Source: Paenibacillus sp. 598K
GTDB lineage: Bacteria > Bacillota > Bacilli > Paenibacillales > Paenibacillaceae
Direction: 5' to 3'
DNA length: 64,000 bases
Assembly: GCF_003851045.1 (NCBI RefSeq)
Contig: NZ_BFBX01000083.1
Coordinates: forward strand, 1 to 64,000
Shown here: positions 58,853 to 64,000 of the stretch, piece after piece
Layout: every line of letters starts with the position of its first letter
How positions within the stretch are numbered: position 1 is the first letter of the stretch
Made by a program: the position numbers and the translations under genes
Notes under the pieces: model-generated
What the model was told of the DNA's origin: nothing
Database searches by the model: none
Seen by the model: only the letters and a program-made list of their open reading frames with translations

Positions 58853-61819
58853 TTGAGAAAAACGCGTCGATCGGTTCGGGCTCTTATGGCAGGAATATGC
58901 TTTATACTGGCGCTTGGCGTCCCGGCCACCACCTCGAATCTGAAGGCCGAAGAACAGCAGCAGCTCGCGTCCCAAGAGGGACAGACACGGATGGACTCCG
59001 ACAGCTTGTTCGCGATGATCATGCAAGGCAACAGCTACGCCGACTATGCGGCCGCACACGCGGAGGCTGCCGTGCCGGAGCGGGAGCTCGTCATCGAGGC
59101 GGCGGATTACGAGCGCATCGAGGGCGAGGGCTTCCGGACCGCAGAGCGCTTGGAAGGGATGGACGGCACCGCTCTTCTGACCGGAGAGCAGGGCCAAGTG
59201 GAGTGGAAAGTGAGTGTCCCGCAGACGGGACGTTATCATATATCCATGCTCTATTACCCTGTGGAGGGCAAAAGCTCGGGAATCGTCCGCAGCCTGCTGA
59301 TCGACGGCGAGGTGCCCTTCGAGGAAGCGGCCTACCTGCAGTTCGACCGGATCTGGGACAACGAGCGGAGCGAAGTGCAGCGGGATAATCGCGGCAATGA
59401 GCTGCGGCCGCGGCAGCAGGAAAATCCGGGCTGGCGGGAGGCGCTGTTTAAGGATTCGGAAGGGTACTATGAGGAGCCGTTCCAGTTCTACCTGACGGCT
59501 GGCGAGCACACGCTGACGCTGCTGTCGCAGCGCGAGCCGATGGCGATCCGCCAGCTCAAGCTGTTCCATCAACCGCAGGCTGCGCCTTATGCAGAGGTGC
59601 AAGCGGCGGCTGGGCATCAGGGGACGAAGGGCGTGCGGGTCGTCGTGCAGGGCGAGGCCGCGACGGCCAAGTCGTCGCCGACACTCTATCCGCAGATCGA
59701 GCGGTCCTCGCCGGCGGTCTATCCGTACAGCCCGTCAGAGACGCGGGTCAATACGATCGGCGGCTACAACTGGAGGCTGCCCGGCGAGTGGATCGAATGG
59801 GAATTCGAGGTGCCGGAGTCGGGCCTGTACCATATCGGCTTTAAGGTGCAGCAGAACTTCGTAAGGGGCATCTACTCGACCCGTCGGCTGACCATCGACG
59901 GCGAGGTGCCGTTCCGCGAGATGGAGCGGGTGCCGTTCCGCTATGCGAGCGACTATCGCACCGACGTAATGGGCGATGACGAGCCTTATCTGTATTACCT
60001 GGAGGCCGGTCGGCATGTGCTGCGGCTGGAGGCGACGCTGGGCGAGTTCGCCGAGCTGATCCGCCAGGTCGAGGAGAGTCTGTATCAGCTCAATGCGATG
60101 TACCGCAAGATCCTGATGATCACCGGCGCGGCGCCGGACCAGTTCCGCGACTACCGGATCGAGCAGCAGGTGCCGCAGCTGCTCGAGACCTTCGCCGCCG
60201 AGAGCGAGCGGCTCAAGGCGATCAGCGCCGAGCTGCGACGGCTCTCCGGGGGCAGCGGCGACTCGGAGGCGCTGCTGAAGACGATGTATACCCAGCTCGA
60301 CGAGATGGTCGACGAGCCGCACACGATCCCGCGTCGCCTCGGCGCTTACAAGGCCAACACGGGCGGCCTCGGCACCTGGCTGCTGACGGCGCGCGAGATG
60401 CCGCTGGAGATCGACGAGCTCTACGTCGTCTCGCCCGATCAGAAGCTGAAGAGGAAGGGAGCCGGCTTATGGGCCGGACTGCGCCATGAGCTGTCGACCT
60501 TCGCCTACTCCTTCTTCATCGACTACAACCAGATCGGCAATGTCGCCAGCGGCGACGAGGAGCGCTCGATCACAGTCTGGATCGGCAGCGGCCGCGACCA
60601 GGCCAACACGCTGAAGGCGATGATCGACGATACGTTCACGCCGCAGACCGGCATCTCGGTCAATCTGAAGCTCGTGCAGATGCATACGCTGCTGCCGGCG
60701 ACGCTGGCCGGACAAGGGCCGGATGTGGCGATGCAGATCGGCAACGACATCCCGGTCAACTATGCGATGCGGAGCGCGGTGGCAGATCTGGCTCAATTCA
60801 GCGACTTCGCGGAGGTCGCCGAGCGGTTCCGGCCAAGCGCGATCGTGCCGTATCAGTACGAGGACGGCGTCTATGCGCTGCCAGAGACGCAGACGTTCAA
60901 CATGCTGTTCTATCGCAAGGACATCTTCAACGAGCTGGGCATGACCGTGCCGCAGACGTGGGAGGAGATCGCGCGGCTGTTCGCCATCCTGAACAAAAAC
61001 CAGATGAGCTTCGGCATGCCGCTCGTCCTGCAGCCGCAGTATCCCGGGGAGAACATCCCGCCCAACTCGCTGTACGCCTCGCTGCTGCTGCAGAACGGCG
61101 GCCAGTTCTACCGCGACGGCGGACGCGCCTCCGACCTCGACTCGAAGATCGGCATCGAGGCGTTCAAGACATGGACCGAGCTGTATACGGACTACAAGCT
61201 GGAGCGCGAGTTCGATTTTGCCAACCGGTTCCGCACCGGGGAGATGCCGGTCGGCATCGCGGACTATACGACGTATAACCAGCTCACCGTATTCGCGCCG
61301 GAGATCCGAGGCCTCTGGGGCTTCGCGCCGGTGCCGGGCACCGTGCAGCCGGATGGCTCGATCGACCGTTCGGTGCCGAGCGGCGGCAGCGCCACCGTGT
61401 TGATGCAGAGCGCCGAAGACAAGGATGCTGCCTGGGAGTTCATGAAGTGGTGGACGAGCGATGAGGTGCAGGTCGCCTATGGTCGCGAGATGGAGAGCCT
61501 GATGGGCGCTGCCGCCCGCTACCCGACGGCCAACATCCGGGCGCTCGACAGCCTGCCCTGGCCCGTCAACGATTACGATCAGCTGAAGCGCCAATTCGAG
61601 TGGGTGAAGGGCATCCCGGAGGTACCGGGCGGCTACTTTACCGGCCGTCATCTGCTGAACGCCTTTTATTCGGTCGTCGTGAACAGCGAGGATCAATATG
61701 TGGTCGGCATCCGCGTCCCGGGTAAGAAGGCCGAGCCGCGCGAGACGATCGTTGAATATGTCGCGTTTATGCACGAGGAGATCCGGTCAAAACGCAAAGA
61801 GTTTGGACTTCCGCAATAA
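58853..61819 (+). CDS. Fusion of carbohydrate-binding-like modules with a solute-binding domain
   Basis: A 988-residue exported protein. A signal peptide (roughly residues 1-38) is followed by two beta-sandwich modules (about 80-215 and 230-400). Their similar cores are VEWKVSVPQTGRYHISMLYY and IEWEFEVPESGLYHIGFKVQ, each followed by a L(T)IDGEVPF strand. A helical linker (about 400-480) leads to a full type-1 solute-binding domain from about residue 570 to the end (SITVWIGSGRDQANTLKAMI; MLFYRKDIFNELGMTVPQTW). No lipobox is seen. The start is a TTG with GAGGAGG eight bases upstream. It lies between the plain binding protein and the permeases. It may bind polymeric glycan outside and hand ligand to the same importer (inference). 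Confidence 0.82.
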   Translation: MRKTRRSVRALMAGICFILALGVPATTSNLKAEEQQQLASQEGQTRMDSDSLFAMIMQGNSYADYAAAHAEAAVPERELVIEAADYERIEGEGFRTAERLEGMDGTALLTGEQGQVEWKVSVPQTGRYHISMLYYPVEGKSSGIVRSLLIDGEVPFEEAAYLQFDRIWDNERSEVQRDNRGNELRPRQQENPGWREALFKDSEGYYEEPFQFYLTAGEHTLTLLSQREPMAIRQLKLFHQPQAAPYAEVQAAAGHQGTKGVRVVVQGEAATAKSSPTLYPQIERSSPAVYPYSPSETRVNTIGGYNWRLPGEWIEWEFEVPESGLYHIGFKVQQNFVRGIYSTRRLTIDGEVPFREMERVPFRYASDYRTDVMGDDEPYLYYLEAGRHVLRLEATLGEFAELIRQVEESLYQLNAMYRKILMITGAAPDQFRDYRIEQQVPQLLETFAAESERLKAISAELRRLSGGSGDSEALLKTMYTQLDEMVDEPHTIPRRLGAYKANTGGLGTWLLTAREMPLEIDELYVVSPDQKLKRKGAGLWAGLRHELSTFAYSFFIDYNQIGNVASGDEERSITVWIGSGRDQANTLKAMIDDTFTPQTGISVNLKLVQMHTLLPATLAGQGPDVAMQIGNDIPVNYAMRSAVADLAQFSDFAEVAERFRPSAIVPYQYEDGVYALPETQTFNMLFYRKDIFNELGMTVPQTWEEIARLFAILNKNQMSFGMPLVLQPQYPGENIPPNSLYASLLLQNGGQFYRDGGRASDLDSKIGIEAFKTWTELYTDYKLEREFDFANRFRTGEMPVGIADYTTYNQLTVFAPEIRGLWGFAPVPGTVQPDGSIDRSVPSGGSATVLMQSAEDKDAAWEFMKWWTSDEVQVAYGREMESLMGAAARYPTANIRALDSLPWPVNDYDQLKRQFEWVKGIPEVPGGYFTGRHLLNAFYSVVVNSEDQYVVGIRVPGKKAEPRETIVEYVAFMHEEIRSKRKEFGLPQ

Positions 61820-61831
61820 GGAGGGATCAGC

Positions 61832-62800
61832 ATGTCCGAAGTCATCGTCCGCCGGCAAGAGGGGAAGACGGACGGTCCGAAGCCCGGCAGTCCGCGCGAC
61901 ACCTGGTGGAGTCTCAAGAAAAAAGCACTCGTCGTCAACAAGCATGCCTACGTGCTGATGGCCCCTTACATGATCCTGTTCGGCATGTTCACCGTGCTGC
62001 CGGTCGTGATGTCCTTGTTCATCAGCTTTACGTACTTCAATATGCTGGAGATGCCGACCTTCATCGGCTGGCAAAACTATGCCCGGCTGTTCCTGGAGGA
62101 CGATATCTTCCTGATCGCCGTCAAAAACACGCTGCTGTTCGCGGCGATTACCGGCCCGCTTAGCTATGTGGCCTGCTTTGTGTTCGCCTGGATCATCAAC
62201 GATATGCGGCCCAAGGTGCGCGCCTTCATGACGCTTGTCTTCTACGCGCCGTCGATCTCGGGCAACATCTTCTTCATCTGGCAGATGATCTTCTCGGGCG
62301 ATCGCTACGGCATCGCCAACGGCTTCCTGATCCGCTGGGGCATCATGCTCGAGCCGATCCAATGGCTGAAGACCGAGATCTACATTCTGGCGATCATCAT
62401 CCTCGTGCAGCTCTGGCTTAGTCTGGGCACCGGCTTCCTGGCGTTCATCGCCGGCTTGCAGACCGTCGACAAGACGTTGTACGAGGCGGGAGCGGTGGAC
62501 GGCATCCGCAACCGCTGGCAGGAGCTGTGGTTCATCACCTTGCCATCGATGCGGCCGCAGCTTATGTTTGGCGCCGTCATCCAGCTCACCACCTCGTTTG
62601 CCGTCGCCGACGTCTCGATCCAGCTGGCCGGCTTCCCGAGCGTCAACTATGCGGCCGAGACGATCGTCACGCATCTGATGGACTTTGGCACCATCCGCTT
62701 CGAGATGGGCTTCGCCTCCGCCATCGCAACGGTGCTGTTCGCCCTGATGGTCGGCACCAATCTGATCGTCCAACGACTTCTTCGGAGGGTGGGCCAATGA
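61832..62800 (+). CDS. Sugar ABC transporter permease, MalF type
   Basis: A 322-residue permease with an N-terminal basic tail, six or more hydrophobic helices and the EAA loop LYEAGAVDGIRNRWQELWFI in the second half. AAGGAGGG precedes the ATG, 12 bases after the fused binding protein. It overlaps the next permease by ATGA. No ATPase is encoded in the visible part of the operon. Confidence 0.92.
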   Translation: MSEVIVRRQEGKTDGPKPGSPRDTWWSLKKKALVVNKHAYVLMAPYMILFGMFTVLPVVMSLFISFTYFNMLEMPTFIGWQNYARLFLEDDIFLIAVKNTLLFAAITGPLSYVACFVFAWIINDMRPKVRAFMTLVFYAPSISGNIFFIWQMIFSGDRYGIANGFLIRWGIMLEPIQWLKTEIYILAIIILVQLWLSLGTGFLAFIAGLQTVDKTLYEAGAVDGIRNRWQELWFITLPSMRPQLMFGAVIQLTTSFAVADVSIQLAGFPSVNYAAETIVTHLMDFGTIRFEMGFASAIATVLFALMVGTNLIVQRLLRRVGQ

Positions 62801-63672
62801 GTGTACTGAATCTATCCTTCCGCATGCGGAAAAAAAAGGTCAACCGCTCGCTCGGCGGCAACCTGATGATGTTCCTGTTCCTGGCGGTCACCGGCGCCTT
62901 TATGGCGTTGCCGCTCGTGTACGCGATCAACGCGGCGTTCAAGCCGCTCGACGAGATCTTCCTGTTCCCGCCGACGTTGTTCGTGCGCAATCCGACGCTG
63001 GATAACTTCGTCGATCTGGCCGCCCTGCTGGGCAACTCCTGGGTGCCGTTCTCCCGGTATATCTTCAACACCGTCTTCATCACCGCGATGGGTGTCGTCG
63101 GCCATGTGCTGTTCGCCTCGGCGGCGGCCTATCCGCTGGCCAAGATGAAGTTCCCGGGCAAGAACCTCCTGTTCACGATCGTCGTCCTCGCGCTCATGTT
63201 CGCGCCGCAGGTGACGGCGATTCCGAACTATATGATCATGTCGTGGATCGGCTTCATCGACACGTACTGGGCGGTTATTATCCCGGCTTTTGCCTTCCCG
63301 CTCGGGCTGTATCTAATGAAGCAATTTATGGAGCAGATCCCGGATGCCCTCATCGAAGCGGCCAAGATCGACGGCGCCTCCGAATACCGCATCTTCTGGC
63401 AGGTGGTCATGCCCAACGTCAAGCCGGCTTGGCTGACGCTGATGATCCTGCTGTTCCAGATCCTGTGGGGCACCGAGGGCAACGGCTTCATCTACAGCGA
63501 GGAGCTAAAAACGTTGCACTTCGCCACCAATCAGATCATCCAGGGCGGCATCGCCCGGGCCGGGGTCGGCGCGGCGGTCGCGCTCATCCTGATGAGCGTG
63601 CCGATCACCCTGTTCATATTCTCGCAGAGCCGGATCATCGAGACGATGGCCACCTCCGGCATGAAGGATTAG
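62797..63672 (+). CDS. Sugar ABC transporter permease, MalG type
   Basis: A 291-residue permease with six hydrophobic helices and the EAA loop LIEAAKIDGASEYRIFWQVV. The frame is open far upstream, but the family start MSVLNLSFRMRKKK and CGGAGGGTGG upstream fix 62797, with a 4-base overlap with the MalF-type gene. Unlike the other MalG-type permeases here, its C-terminus is longer than the GAVKG ending (ETMATSGMKD). Confidence 0.92.
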   Translation: MSVLNLSFRMRKKKVNRSLGGNLMMFLFLAVTGAFMALPLVYAINAAFKPLDEIFLFPPTLFVRNPTLDNFVDLAALLGNSWVPFSRYIFNTVFITAMGVVGHVLFASAAAYPLAKMKFPGKNLLFTIVVLALMFAPQVTAIPNYMIMSWIGFIDTYWAVIIPAFAFPLGLYLMKQFMEQIPDALIEAAKIDGASEYRIFWQVVMPNVKPAWLTLMILLFQILWGTEGNGFIYSEELKTLHFATNQIIQGGIARAGVGAAVALILMSVPITLFIFSQSRIIETMATSGMKD

Positions 63673-63684
63673 GGGGGACGCCAA

Positions 63685-64000
63685 GTGAGAAAGCTGCTGA
63701 CCTGCTTTATCGTCCTGGCGCTGATCGCCTCGTCTCTGCCGCTCGTCGCGGGGGCGACACAGACGCCGTATGAAGCGTATACCTACAATTATTACAGCGA
63801 TGCCGTGCCGCTGCCGGCGCCCTTCGCCCCGGAGCGTCAGGTGTCGGGCGAGGAGCTGGGCGCGGGAGCGTTCCGCGATCCAGCCGACGTCTTCGTCACC
63901 GCCGACGGCACGATCTACATCCTCGACAGCGGCAATCATCGCCTGCTGCGCACCGGCGGAGACTGGCGGAGGGCGGAGAGCATCGCGTCCTTCGCCAACG
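63685..64000 (+). CDS. NHL-repeat protein, exported (partial, runs off the window)
   Basis: The first 105 codons of a gene that continues beyond the window. A GTG start has AGGGGGGAC upstream and lies 12 bases after the permease stop. A signal peptide (LLTCFIVLALIASSLPLVAGA) precedes an NHL-type repeat, FRDPADVFVTADGTIYILDS followed by GNHRLLR. In Paenibacillus, NHL proteins of this kind are often encoded beside fused binding proteins and two permeases (from memory). The role is unknown. Confidence 0.8.
   Translation, partial: MRKLLTCFIVLALIASSLPLVAGATQTPYEAYTYNYYSDAVPLPAPFAPERQVSGEELGAGAFRDPADVFVTADGTIYILDSGNHRLLRTGGDWRRAESIASFAN

Noticed and set aside
62527-62796. N-terminal extension of the MalG-type permease
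   Set aside because: It overlaps the MalF-type gene in another frame; the ATGA overlap and ribosome site support 62797.

Overview
The window looks like a chromosomal segment of a Paenibacillus/Cohnella-type, endospore-forming Firmicute. The evidence is a GC-rich genome with strong AGGAGG ribosome binding sites, a gerA-type germinant receptor operon, an SLH-anchored surface enzyme, YesM/YesN two-component pairs, and several LplA/LplB/YtcP-style sugar importers. No rRNA, tRNA, CRISPR array, phage or transposase was seen.

Layout. (1) 0.1-8.6 kb: a membrane AraC-type regulator, an oligosaccharide ABC importer (permease, binding lipoprotein, permease) and a secreted GH74-like beta-propeller enzyme. 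(2) 8.7-20.4 kb: a YesM/YesN sensor-regulator pair, a second sugar importer, a GH78-like rhamnosidase and a secreted DUF4091/discoidin-domain protein. (3) 20.5-27.6 kb: small, partly AT-richer accessory genes (GNAT, Nudix, DinB, PhzF, methyltransferase, DUF6979) with a decayed alpha/beta-hydrolase. (4) 27.9-39.4 kb: a second YesN/YesM pair with an orphan binding lipoprotein, then a 2065-residue GH30-like, four-Fn3, three-SLH surface enzyme preceded by a 22-codon leader ORF. (5) 39.5-45.3 kb: ger operon, DUF2569 protein, and a cation-efflux (CDF) gene with an ArsR-type operator. (6) 45.4-55.5 kb: a locus matching the flavin-based extracellular electron transfer (EET) system first described in Listeria. 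(7) 55.9-64.0 kb: a LacI regulator and a third sugar-importer operon that includes a fusion of carbohydrate-binding-like modules to a solute-binding domain; the window ends inside an NHL-repeat gene.

How it fits together. Most of the window is a plant-polysaccharide scavenging region (xyloglucan/rhamnose/xylan-type enzymes with dedicated importers and sensors). The most notable system is the EET locus. It holds ApbE (FMN transferase), a NusG-II protein (EetA), a Gx-family membrane protein (EetB), EcfA1/EcfA2/EcfT, a two-subunit polyprenyl-diphosphate synthase (HepS/HepT), an NDH-2 with a membrane C-terminus and a lipoprotein with two FMN-binding domains. Both promoter regions carry TTGTGAA-N4-TTCACA-like palindromes, which suggests redox (Rex or FNR/CRP-type) control. 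Two minisatellites sit inside this locus: 74-bp units that duplicate the hepS 3' end, and 41-bp units that can form hairpins.
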